This document shows, one piece after another, positions 7,850-16,359 of a stretch of 64,000 nucleotides of DNA; positions within the stretch are counted from its first letter, which is position 1; every line of letters starts with the position of its first letter. The stretch is from J029 sp964482495 (GTDB lineage Bacteria > Planctomycetota > UBA1135). Location: assembly GCA_964482495.1 (NCBI GenBank), contig CAYZXS010000018.1, forward strand, positions 7,355 to 71,354. Direction: 5' to 3'. A program made the position numbers and the translations under genes. The notes below the pieces were generated by a model. That model searched no databases. It was not told the origin of the DNA and saw only the letters and a list, made by a program, of their open reading frames with translations.

Positions 7850-10800
7850 GCGCGCCCTCGCTCGACCGCGGCTCCGCCCTGGTGGTGGTGATCTTGGCGC
7901 TGGCGCTGCTCCTGTCGCTGGGGGTGCCCTTCCTGGTCGCCGGCCGGCTTCGCAGCGAGTCCGCCCAGGAGAGCTTCGACGCTGTCCGTGCACAGGTGGC
8001 GGTGGACTCGGCCTCGCGCTTCGCCCAGGCCCGGGAGGCCGCCAGCCACCCGTCGATCGACCCCACCCCTTGGTGGGACCGCCCCGAGGAGTGGTCGCCC
8101 GAGGCCGCCGGCATCCTGCCGCAGGCCCTCGGCGGCGAGTGGGAGCGGAGCAAGGAGTCCTGGGGCTTCGAGGCCGAGAACCTGCAGGGCCGGGTGTCGC
8201 TCGCCAGCGCGCCGCCGCTGCTGCTGCAGAACCTGCTGGCGCCGTGCTTCCTCAGCACCGATGCCGACTACCGAGTCACCGAGCTGGTCGTGACCAGCAC
8301 CGACGGCTTCGCCGAGAGCGGGCTGCTGCTGATCGCCGGCCAGTGGATCGAGTACGGCGGCAAGACCTCCCGCAGCTTCCTCCAGGTCTCTCCGGCGGCC
8401 GAGGAGAACACGCCTGACGACCTCGGCAGCACCCGCTTCCGCGAGGGCTACGCGGTGCTGGACCCGCGGGTCATGAACCTGGCCTACGCCCGGCTGCGCT
8501 GGGGCGAGCACCGGGCGCCGGACTTCCCGGCCGATGTCTTCGAGCTGGACGTGCTCGGCCAGGGCCTGCTGCCCGCCGCCGACCGCCAGCGCCTGCGCGA
8601 GCTGAGCTGGCTGTCGACCGGCCAGTACGGCAGCGGCCCCTGGGGGCCGGCCACCTGGCTGACGCGGGAGATCGACCCCGACAACCCCGAGCGGGCGGTG
8701 GTCGCCGACTCCACCGGCTTCTCCTCGGGCAGCGTCGCTCGGATCCTGCCGGAGCAGGGCGACCCGATCGACGTCCTGCTGCTGGCCTCCGCCTCCGGCA
8801 GACTGGTCTCGACCAGCCCGCTGCCGGTCGACCTGGCGCCCTTCACCACTCGCATCGCGCCGCTGCTGCGCGAGCCGGTGGACCTGAACTCCGCCCGGCC
8901 AGAGGTCATCTCCGCCCTGGCCATGGGCCTACGCTTCCGGCAATTCGTGCCCTGGGAGCCGGACAATGACGAGTCCCGCCGCTTCTCCGGTGAGGGGCCC
9001 GGCAAGAGCTGGGTGACGCCGCGCAAGGCCCGCGACTTCGCCGCCCGGGTGGTCGCGGCGCGGCCGCTGACCGGGCCCCAGGACCTGTGGAAGCGGGTGC
9101 TCCTCCCGATGGAGGCCGAGGGCCAGCTGTCGACCTACGAGGCCCTGGCGATCCAACTCAACGGCTTCCAGGGCGGCAGCGGCGAGCTTCTGCAGTCCAC
9201 CCAGCCCTTCGGTTACCGCACCGGCGACCGCTACCTGCAGCGGGTCAACGCCGCGGTGCGCTCGCGGCTCGGCAACACCCTGGCGCGGCGCTCCGAGCAG
9301 CAGCTGCTCAAGGTCGCCCCCGAGGGCCCGACCCTGAGGCTGTGGCGGACCCAGCGCGACTTCGACGAGGAGGAGCGCTGGGGCCGGGGCAAGCACGGCG
9401 TGATCTCGCTGCCGAACAACATCGACGGCTTCGGCGGCCACCACGACCCGGCCTTCGGCCTGGCGCAGCGGGTGGGCGCCTCGCTGCCGACCGGCATGCT
9501 GGACCCCGACGACAAGCAGGACGAACAGGCCTTCGTCATGCCCAAGCCGGCGCGGGAGACCGACCAGTTCGGCGTCCTGACCATCGGCCGCACCGAGCAC
9601 TTCGACTTCACCCGCTCGCCGCTGGGTTACGACCCGGGCGAGCTCGGCCCCTACGAGAGCTTCCTGTTCGAGTGGGGCCTGGTGGGGCAGAACGCCGTCG
9701 CCAGCGACGTCGAGCCGCTTCACTTCCAGGGCTGGTTCGAGATGTTCGGCAGCGGCGGCGACGCCACCTTGTTCGACGTCGCCGGTCCGACCACCGACGT
9801 CAACCGGGTCTACGCCGCCTTCGAGGAGGGCAAGCTGGTGGTCAAGAGCTTCGACGCCGCCGGCGACGACCCGCTCGACCCCGAGGGCCTGGAGCAGGCG
9901 GTGACGGTCACCATCGACCCCGCCGAGTACCCGATGTCGGAGCGGTGGATGCACCTCGGCGTGCTGCTGCGCGGCGTCCACCCGCGCGGCATGCAGGTGG
10001 CGGTCGACGGCGTGCCCCGCGGCGAGGTCAACTGCCTGACCCACACCACCAGCCCCGTCTCCGGCTTCGCCCCGGGCGACCTGGACGGCGAGATCCTGGT
10101 CGACTCCACCGAGGGCTTCCCCGACCGCGGCGCCATCCGGATCGGCGACGAGGTCATCGAGTACAGCGCCAAGACCGCCGACAGCTTCATCCTCGACCGG
10201 GTCGCCGGGCCCACCGAGTACATCGGCGGCCGAGTGGCGCGCGAGGCCAGCGACGTCCTGATCGCCTCGCAGGACTCGATCCACCCGGCGGGCTCGGCGG
10301 TCGAGCTCTACGGCTACAGCGCCATGCTGGCGGCGCCGCTGCCGCCTGGCGGCGGCCAACTGAGCGGCGAAATGGGGCCGTGGTCGGTGGCGCGGCCGGT
10401 GGCCGGGCCGGACCCGATCACCGCCCTCAGCATCCTCGGCAACCCGATCCAGATCGGCATGGGCTTCAGCTCCGACTGGATCGGCGACATGGAGATCGCC
10501 GAGGCGGTGCAGGGCGACCCCTACTACGCCGAGGCCTTCCAGAGCGACGGCGGCTACGCCCTGATGTTCCAGCGCCGGACCGGCTGGGAAGACCAGGACG
10601 GCGCCCGCCAAGGAGGCTGGGAGATCGTGCGCTACACCCAGCGCCAGGACACGATCATCACCATCCTGGAGCGGAACGTCATGACCCCGCTGTGGGAGGA
10701 CGCGCCGCAGGGCATGGTGTCCTCGGTGGGGAACTCCTTCGTCTCGGAGTGGAACCCGAACATCTACGAGAACAACGGCACCCAGCTGCTCGACCACCCG

Positions 10801-12639
10801 CGCTGGTTCATCTACCTGATGCCGATCTCGGTCAAGGGCGGCGGCGTCTCGGACGTGACCTACCCGCTGCCCGATCCGGAGTTCTCCGAGTTCGTCCAGC
10901 TCTCGACCCCCGGTGACTCCAGCAAGACCGAGTGGGTGCGCTACGACAGCATCGTCGAGAACGCCTTCGTCCGCGATGACCCCGGCGCCATCCTGCGCGC
11001 CACCCTCACCTACACCACCCTCGAGAACCTCGATCCGCCGGACGAGAAGGGCGGCGGCTACCGGCCGCCGCTCCAGGACCCGATCCCGGACGAGTTCACG
11101 CGCAAGATCGGCGAGCCAGTCGACGACCGCGACATCCTGATCGAGGAGCTGGCGCGCAACCTCCAGTTCCGCGGCGTCATGTCCACCTACGACCACGAGC
11201 AGGTGTCGGGCACGCGGCTGGTGCCGGTGGGCCGGACCCACCGCGGCTTCGGGCCGTGGGGGGGCTACGTCGGCCGGCTCGACCGGGTGGCGGTGATGGA
11301 CCCGCAGGGAGGGGCGAGCGCCCCGTTCTGGTTCACGGTCGAGTGGGCGCTGGCGCCGCCGCCGGAGCTGCCGGACCGGGTCCACGTCAACCACACCTAC
11401 TTCGCCTTCGACGACTCGCCGGGCCTGCCCTACGCGGCCACCGACCTCAGCAACGTCAACTTCAACGACCCCGGCTTCGACCCGCGGCAGGTGGTGCGGC
11501 TGGTGAAGTTCCCGAGCGGCGAGCGGCCGCTGCAGCTCGAGTCGCTGGTGATCGGCGGCGCGGTCGGCGGCGGCGGCCGGCCCTTCCGCGGCTACGTCGA
11601 TGAGTTCGCCGCCCACACCGTCCCCGGCATGGGGCAGCCGCGGGCGCACACCGCCCGCGCCGCCTTCGTGCTCGACGAGGACGTCGAGGCGGGGGAGGAG
11701 GACGTGATCCGGCTGCACGAGTCCTTCCTCCAGCTCGGCACCGCGCGCAAGTCGGCGCAGAACCCGGGCGACTGGTTCTCGCTGCTGCCGCCGAGCGGCC
11801 TGCTCGACATCGACGGCGAGCGCATCGCCTACACCGACATCGACACCGCCACCGGCGAGCTGACCCTGGCGCCGCAGGGCCGCGGGGTGCACGGCACCGA
11901 GCAGCGCGGCCACGCCGCCGGCACCACGGTCTGGGCCTGCGACGGCCGGGCCGCCACCGTGCTCACCAGCGACCTGGAGCAGACCGCGGCCCTGATCGAG
12001 GTCGAGAACTACGCCGGCTTCCCGGCGCGGCCGTTGTTGATGATCGACCAGGAGCTGATCCACGCGCCGCTGCGCGGCCTGGCGATCAACCAATTCCTGA
12101 TGCCGATGCGCCGGCCCGACCCCGAGCGCGACCGGGACGGCGGCGAGGGCCTGCTACGCGGCCGCTTCGGCACCGCGGCCTCGGCCCACGCGGTCGGCAC
12201 GCTGGTCTACTCGATGCCGACCCGCTGGGAGGACCGCTACATCCCCGAGAGCGACTCGCCGGCCGGCGCCTGGTTCGAGATCGGCCTGGACGAGCCCGGC
12301 GCCTACTGGCGCGGCCTGCGCTTCGAGGCCGAGGTGCCCGACGCCTCCCACAAGCTGCGGGTGCTGGCCCGCTCCGGCCCCGCCGGCTGGGAGACGCCGC
12401 CCGAGCAGACCCCCGGCCTGCTGCTGCTCGAGAGCGGCTCCCAGAACGGCATGCCGGTGCCGCTGCGGCTGCGCTCCGACCGCCTCGACCTGCGCTTCAG
12501 CTTCGACTGGGACGTCGGCGCCTTCGACCCGGTCACCTACCTGTCCTTCGGCTGGCTGCAGGCGCCGCGGATCTCCGAGATCCTGGTCGACTCCCTGGCC
12601 CAGACCCGGGTCGAGAGCTCGGTGGAGCTGCGCCAGTGA
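7846..12639 (+). CDS. Giant GspK-like minor pseudopilin with LamG-like and repeated tail-fibre-like modules
   Basis: 1597 residues, about five times a normal GspK. The N-terminus DRGSALVVVILALALLLSLGV matches the GspK/PilX prepilin helix (basic, Gly, then hydrophobic without Glu5, as in GspK). Around residue 344 VDLNSARPEVISALAMGL resembles the helix-hairpin segment of GspK, and near 460-490 a strand pair (VNAAVRSRLGNTLARRSEQ) matches the usual GspK end. Beyond that the protein continues for 1100 residues: a LamG-like sandwich (about 626-728, RWMHLGVLLRG) and repeats of the type 'DSTEGFPDRGAIRIGDEVIEY' near residues 146, 749, 1300 and 1381, two of which continue into RG-x-GT..AHA-G-T strands. 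Start ATG overlaps the previous stop (ATGA). GspK normally tips the pseudopilus; here the tip would carry a very large multi-domain head. Confidence 0.8.
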   Translation: MSAPSLDRGSALVVVILALALLLSLGVPFLVAGRLRSESAQESFDAVRAQVAVDSASRFAQAREAASHPSIDPTPWWDRPEEWSPEAAGILPQALGGEWERSKESWGFEAENLQGRVSLASAPPLLLQNLLAPCFLSTDADYRVTELVVTSTDGFAESGLLLIAGQWIEYGGKTSRSFLQVSPAAEENTPDDLGSTRFREGYAVLDPRVMNLAYARLRWGEHRAPDFPADVFELDVLGQGLLPAADRQRLRELSWLSTGQYGSGPWGPATWLTREIDPDNPERAVVADSTGFSSGSVARILPEQGDPIDVLLLASASGRLVSTSPLPVDLAPFTTRIAPLLREPVDLNSARPEVISALAMGLRFRQFVPWEPDNDESRRFSGEGPGKSWVTPRKARDFAARVVAARPLTGPQDLWKRVLLPMEAEGQLSTYEALAIQLNGFQGGSGELLQSTQPFGYRTGDRYLQRVNAAVRSRLGNTLARRSEQQLLKVAPEGPTLRLWRTQRDFDEEERWGRGKHGVISLPNNIDGFGGHHDPAFGLAQRVGASLPTGMLDPDDKQDEQAFVMPKPARETDQFGVLTIGRTEHFDFTRSPLGYDPGELGPYESFLFEWGLVGQNAVASDVEPLHFQGWFEMFGSGGDATLFDVAGPTTDVNRVYAAFEEGKLVVKSFDAAGDDPLDPEGLEQAVTVTIDPAEYPMSERWMHLGVLLRGVHPRGMQVAVDGVPRGEVNCLTHTTSPVSGFAPGDLDGEILVDSTEGFPDRGAIRIGDEVIEYSAKTADSFILDRVAGPTEYIGGRVAREASDVLIASQDSIHPAGSAVELYGYSAMLAAPLPPGGGQLSGEMGPWSVARPVAGPDPITALSILGNPIQIGMGFSSDWIGDMEIAEAVQGDPYYAEAFQSDGGYALMFQRRTGWEDQDGARQGGWEIVRYTQRQDTIITILERNVMTPLWEDAPQGMVSSVGNSFVSEWNPNIYENNGTQLLDHPRWFIYLMPISVKGGGVSDVTYPLPDPEFSEFVQLSTPGDSSKTEWVRYDSIVENAFVRDDPGAILRATLTYTTLENLDPPDEKGGGYRPPLQDPIPDEFTRKIGEPVDDRDILIEELARNLQFRGVMSTYDHEQVSGTRLVPVGRTHRGFGPWGGYVGRLDRVAVMDPQGGASAPFWFTVEWALAPPPELPDRVHVNHTYFAFDDSPGLPYAATDLSNVNFNDPGFDPRQVVRLVKFPSGERPLQLESLVIGGAVGGGGRPFRGYVDEFAAHTVPGMGQPRAHTARAAFVLDEDVEAGEEDVIRLHESFLQLGTARKSAQNPGDWFSLLPPSGLLDIDGERIAYTDIDTATGELTLAPQGRGVHGTEQRGHAAGTTVWACDGRAATVLTSDLEQTAALIEVENYAGFPARPLLMIDQELIHAPLRGLAINQFLMPMRRPDPERDRDGGEGLLRGRFGTAASAHAVGTLVYSMPTRWEDRYIPESDSPAGAWFEIGLDEPGAYWRGLRFEAEVPDASHKLRVLARSGPAGWETPPEQTPGLLLLESGSQNGMPVPLRLRSDRLDLRFSFDWDVGAFDPVTYLSFGWLQAPRISEILVDSLAQTRVESSVELRQ

Positions 12640-13559
12640 GCCGCGCCGCCGCCCGCCGCGACCCGCGCCGCGGCATGACCTTGATCGAGGTCATGCTGGC
12701 CCTGGCGCTGATGGTCATGCTCGGGCTGTTCATCGTCGGCGTCATCCGCTCGGTGCTCGGCATCTGGCAGACCAGCGAGCGCCGCGGCCGCGGCGACCTG
12801 CAATTCCAGGCCACCGCTGAGCTGCTGCGCAGCGACCTCGACGCCTTCCACAACGGCCCGCGCGGCTGGCTGGTCCTGGACCAGTGGCGGGCCCGCCCGG
12901 CCACCGAGGAGGAGCCGGCCTGGTTCCTGCCGCGGCTGCGCTTCCTGGCCAAGGGCTCCGGCCTGCCGGGCGACGACCCCAGCGGGGAGCGCGGCGTCGA
13001 GATCGCCTGGATGCTGGTGCCCGAGCGCGCCGGCGGCCGCCTGTGCCGGCTGGTGCGCTACGCCCAGCCCGAGGGCGCCGGCGAGTCGCTGCTGCGCGAC
13101 TCGGTGGCGGACGGCCTGGCCCGTCAAGGCGCCGGCCTGGCGGTGCTGGACGGCGTCGCCTGGCTCGAGCTGGAGCTGGAGGAGGCCGACGGCGAGCGCC
13201 GCCGCAGCGCCGTGGTCGCCCCGGAGCAGCCCTACGACTTCCCGCGCCGCCTGCACCTGTCGCTGGACCGGGTGAGCGGCCGCGCCCGCACCAAGCCGCC
13301 GACCCTGGACGAGGGCCTCGGCAGCTCGGCGACCTCGGCCGTGCTGCGCGGCAGCGCGCCGCTGGACTTCGCCCCCTTCGCCTTGGTGGAACAAGAGTGG
13401 CTGGCGGTGGCCGGCGCCTTCCCGCGCTTCACCCTGCGCGAGCGCGGCGCCCGCGGCACCGCGCCGGCCGCCCACGACCCCGGCGCCCCGGTCTACCTGG
13501 CCCAGCGCGCCGCCACCCGCTTCGCCCTGCCCGCCGGCGGCAGGAGGGTGCGCCCGTGA
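12636..13559 (+). CDS. gspJ: Minor pseudopilin, GspJ-type
   Basis: 307 residues. Prepilin signal DPRRG|MTLIEVMLALALMVML with Glu at mature position 5. The following region (SVLGIWQTSERRGRGDLQFQATAELLRSDLDAF) is the long N-terminal helix leading to a beta-rich head, as in GspJ, though the head is about 80 residues longer than usual. Start is GTG 12636, overlapping the giant GspK stop (GTGA); the prepilin leader requires this start. GspJ forms the tip complex with GspI and GspK. In standard operons the order is H-I-J-K, whereas here it is H-K-J-I. Confidence 0.78.
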   Translation: MSRAAARRDPRRGMTLIEVMLALALMVMLGLFIVGVIRSVLGIWQTSERRGRGDLQFQATAELLRSDLDAFHNGPRGWLVLDQWRARPATEEEPAWFLPRLRFLAKGSGLPGDDPSGERGVEIAWMLVPERAGGRLCRLVRYAQPEGAGESLLRDSVADGLARQGAGLAVLDGVAWLELELEEADGERRRSAVVAPEQPYDFPRRLHLSLDRVSGRARTKPPTLDEGLGSSATSAVLRGSAPLDFAPFALVEQEWLAVAGAFPRFTLRERGARGTAPAAHDPGAPVYLAQRAATRFALPAGGRRVRP

Positions 13560-13972
13560 GCCGCCGCGGCATGACCTTGATCGAGGTGCTGGTCGCCATG
13601 GCGATCTTCCTGTTCGGCGTCACCTCGCTGCTGAGCCTGTTCCACTTCGGCGGCGACCAGGAGCAGCGGGCCCGGGTCCACGCCGAGCTGTCGCCGCACG
13701 TCGCGCAGCTGGTCGACGAGCTGGTGGACGGCGCCTGGCTGCTGGAGGACGACGGCTCCGTCGTGCGCCTGCGCACCATCGAGGGCGAGCCGGTCCCCGG
13801 CGCGCCCGATTACCACTACGATCTGAGGGTCTCCGACGTGGGGGACCCCGAGCTGCGCCGCGCCCAGATCCGCGTCTGGCGCAGCAGCCCGGAACGCCCG
13901 GTGCTGACGGTGGCCTTCCTGCTGCCGCGGACCGTGCCGCTGGAGCGACGCATGCTCCTGGAGGATGGATAG
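13556..13972 (+). CDS. Minor pseudopilin, GspI-type
   Basis: 138 residues. Leader SRRG|MTLIEVLVAMAIFLFGVTSL with Glu5 and the helix ending common to GspI/PilV proteins. Start GTG 13556 overlaps the GspJ stop as GTGA. The ATG at 13571 lies after the cleavage site and would remove the leader, so GTG is the real start. The small head (residues 40-138, ending in a strand pair VLTVAFLLPRTVPLERR) fits GspI size. It should be the initiator of the tip complex with GspJ and the giant GspK. The stop TAG abuts the next ATG with no gap. Confidence 0.72.
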   Translation: MSRRGMTLIEVLVAMAIFLFGVTSLLSLFHFGGDQEQRARVHAELSPHVAQLVDELVDGAWLLEDDGSVVRLRTIEGEPVPGAPDYHYDLRVSDVGDPELRRAQIRVWRSSPERPVLTVAFLLPRTVPLERRMLLEDG

Positions 13973-15442
13973 ATGATCTCCGCCCTGCTCTGCCTGCCCT
14001 TCCTGCTGCCCCAGGCCGCCGAACCCGAGGACGTGATCCTGCGCATGCGCGACGGCCGCGTCTTGCTGTGCGAGATCGTCGACCACGACTTCGAGGGGCT
14101 CGCGGTCACGCGCAGCCTCGACGGCGCCCGCTACCGCTTCGACTGGGGCGACCTCTTCCCCGGCGAGGCCGAGCGGCTGCGCGCCGGCCTGGGCTACAAG
14201 ATCGAGACCACCGTGCCCGAGGTCGAGGCCGACCGGCTGCTGCTGGTGAACGGCCAGGTCCTGGTGGGGCGGGTGCTGCGCTCGGACACCGACAACATCG
14301 AGCTGCGGACCCACAACACCGTCAGCCTGATCCCGCGCACGCGGCTGGCGGCGCCGCCGGAGAAGATCCGGGTGCCCGCGCCCGAGGTGCTGACCCCGGA
14401 GCAGTTCTACGCCGACCGCGTCGTCGGCTTGGACGCCGCCAGCGCCACGGCGCACTACCAGTTCGCGCTCGAGCTGCAGAGCGTCTTCGCCCTCGAGCAG
14501 GCCCTCGTGCACCTCGACCTGGCGCAAGCCCTGGCCGAGGCGGAGCAGGACGACAGCTTGCTGAAGCGGCTCGACCCGGCGCGGCGGTCGATCACCTTGT
14601 CGTTGGAGAACAAGGACCAGGCCGAACTGCTGGAGCGGGTCCGCCAGGCCATGAACCGGGAGCGCTTCGTCGAGGCCGAGGAGGCGCTGGCCGAGTTCGG
14701 CCAGAGCTTCCCCGACTCGCAGCTCAGGGGCGAGTACCTGGACCTGGTCGACCGCTTCGACGGCCGCCGCCAGGCGAGCATGGAGCGCTTCCTGTCGCGG
14801 CGTTGGTTCACGGTCGCCTCGACGCTGCTCCGGGGGCAGTCGTTGCAGAAGGACGCCTCGGTCGACGAGCTGCTCGAGTGGAGCACCAACGAGCTGCCGC
14901 AGCTGGTCCGCGGCCAGCTGGCCGAGGAGCTGGCGCCGATCGCCGGCGAGGTCGACCCCGGCGAGGTCGACGGCCTGTGGCAGGCCCGCGGCGACCACGG
15001 CAGCAAGCGCCACCAGGCCACCTTCGGCAACGGCACCTGGATCCTGGGCGAGGAGAAGGCCCGGGCCGGGCTGGTCGAAGCGGAGGAGGACGAGGACAGC
15101 GGCAAGACCGCGGCCCAGAAGGAGATGGAGGAGCGCACCAAGCGCTACATCGACAACCTCGAGCGGCAGCGGCGCCGGGCCACCGGCCAGGACGAGGTCT
15201 CTCCGGAGGACTGGTGGCGGCGCGCCAAGGCCAGCCAGCGCTTCCAGTTCCTGCTCGCCCACTACGCCGAGTTCAGCGGCGACTACGAGGTGACCCACGT
15301 CAGCTTCAGCTACTGCGGGACCTGTGGCGGCCAGGGCCAGCTCTCGAACATCGAGCTCACCGCCCAGGGCAGCCGCAAGCGGCGCACCCCGTGCCCGACC
15401 TGCCAGACCATCCAGGTCCAGCGCTCGATCACCTTCCGCTGA
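13973..15442 (+). CDS. Secreted protein with C-terminal double-CxxC zinc ribbon, function unknown
   Basis: 489 residues. A short hydrophobic N-terminus (MISALLCLPFLLPQAAE) looks like a cleavable signal peptide. Residues 20-130 carry two repeats of a beta motif (RMRDGRVLLCEIVDHDFEGL and LLVNGQVLVGRVLRSD), like short SH3-type barrels. A long helical part (170-400) is charged and TPR-like. The end has CGTCGGQG and CPTCQ, spaced like half of a DnaJ zinc-finger repeat, so one zinc is likely bound. Start ATG 13973 follows the pseudopilin stop directly, with GGAGGA upstream. Last member of the overlapped pilus/secretion run, so an accessory or substrate role is likely. No family recognised. Confidence 0.65.
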   Translation: MISALLCLPFLLPQAAEPEDVILRMRDGRVLLCEIVDHDFEGLAVTRSLDGARYRFDWGDLFPGEAERLRAGLGYKIETTVPEVEADRLLLVNGQVLVGRVLRSDTDNIELRTHNTVSLIPRTRLAAPPEKIRVPAPEVLTPEQFYADRVVGLDAASATAHYQFALELQSVFALEQALVHLDLAQALAEAEQDDSLLKRLDPARRSITLSLENKDQAELLERVRQAMNRERFVEAEEALAEFGQSFPDSQLRGEYLDLVDRFDGRRQASMERFLSRRWFTVASTLLRGQSLQKDASVDELLEWSTNELPQLVRGQLAEELAPIAGEVDPGEVDGLWQARGDHGSKRHQATFGNGTWILGEEKARAGLVEAEEDEDSGKTAAQKEMEERTKRYIDNLERQRRRATGQDEVSPEDWWRRAKASQRFQFLLAHYAEFSGDYEVTHVSFSYCGTCGGQGQLSNIELTAQGSRKRRTPCPTCQTIQVQRSITFR

Positions 15443-16359
15443 TGCCGGCGCGTCCGACGCGCCGGCCGCGGCGCCGCTGCCGGCTCGCGGCGGCGCTGGC
15501 CCTGGCCGCCCTCGGCGCCTGCGCCGCGCCCGCCGGCCGGGGCGGCGGCCACGCCCTGCCCGAGCTCCGGGTGGGGGAGCTGGCCCTCGACGCCCGCGCC
15601 TACGCCGCCGAGGCCGCCTTCCTGTTCCCGGAGGAGTGCCAGGCGCTCTCCCGGAGCTTGATGAGGATGGAGCTGGCCCGCCTCGAGGGCAGGCGCCTCG
15701 GCATCGCGCCGCCGGACGCCGAGGTCGACCAGGCCCTGGAGCTGGCCCTGGCCGGCATCGAGTCGGCCCTGCCCGAGGGCGGCAGCTTCGAGGACTGGGC
15801 CCGCGAGCGCTACGGCCGCAGCGGCGCCGAGGTGCGGGGCGTCATCCGCCGCCACCTCGCCAGCAACCTGCTCTACCAGCTGGTGCTGCGGGCCGACGCC
15901 GCCACCCAGCCGCGCTACCGGTTGCACCTGCTGATCACCACCGACGCCGACCAGGCCAGCGACTGGGGCGACAAGCTGCGCCAGGGCGCCGACCCGCGGG
16001 CGCTGGCCGGGGAGTCGATGGACCGCGGCCTCGACGGCCAGGGCGAGCGCCTGCTCCCGGCCTACCTCCCCGAGCCGCTCGCCGGGGGTCTGCGCGGCGC
16101 GAGCCCCGGCGCCGTCCTCGGCCCGCTGCAGCTCGACGGCGACCGCGCCTGGCTGACCCTGCGCTTGGCCGAGACCCTGCCCGCCGCCGCCGCGCCGCCG
16201 CCGCTGGCGGTGCTGCTGGCCGAACTCAACGAACGGCCGGTGGACCCGCTCGAGGCCCGGGCTTGGTATGAGGAGATGCTCCGTCGCTATACTGCCCGCG
16301 AAGCTCTTCCGGCCATCCAAGCCCCGGTTCCCGCCTTTGTCCCCCTCGAACGGCCCTGA
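15442..16359 (+). CDS. PpiC-like (parvulin-type) periplasmic lipoprotein
   Basis: 305 residues. Arg-rich N-terminus, then a lipobox LGAC with Cys27, so a lipoprotein. Residues about 60-150 form the helical SurA/PrsA-type chaperone part (MRMELARLEGRRLGI). Residues 155-265 resemble a parvulin domain (RYRLHLLITTDADQA ... GAVLGPLQLDGDRAWLTLRL), although the catalytic-site residues are not clearly kept. Start ATG overlaps the upstream TGA by one base. Its 3' end overlaps scpB. It probably assists folding of exported proteins, and with the PpiD-like gene at 17180 gives two such chaperones in 3 kb. Confidence 0.7.
   Translation: MPARPTRRPRRRCRLAAALALAALGACAAPAGRGGGHALPELRVGELALDARAYAAEAAFLFPEECQALSRSLMRMELARLEGRRLGIAPPDAEVDQALELALAGIESALPEGGSFEDWARERYGRSGAEVRGVIRRHLASNLLYQLVLRADAATQPRYRLHLLITTDADQASDWGDKLRQGADPRALAGESMDRGLDGQGERLLPAYLPEPLAGGLRGASPGAVLGPLQLDGDRAWLTLRLAETLPAAAAPPPLAVLLAELNERPVDPLEARAWYEEMLRRYTAREALPAIQAPVPAFVPLERP

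Noticed and set aside
8929..12093. 1054-residue minus-strand frame inside the giant GspK gene
   Set aside because: Antisense shadow with the same low-information composition; the plus-strand frame has a prepilin leader, overlaps both neighbours correctly and keeps domain signatures.
7846..12639. Prophage tail gene
   Set aside because: Tail-like repeats occur, but no other phage gene is near and the N-terminus is a GspK prepilin.
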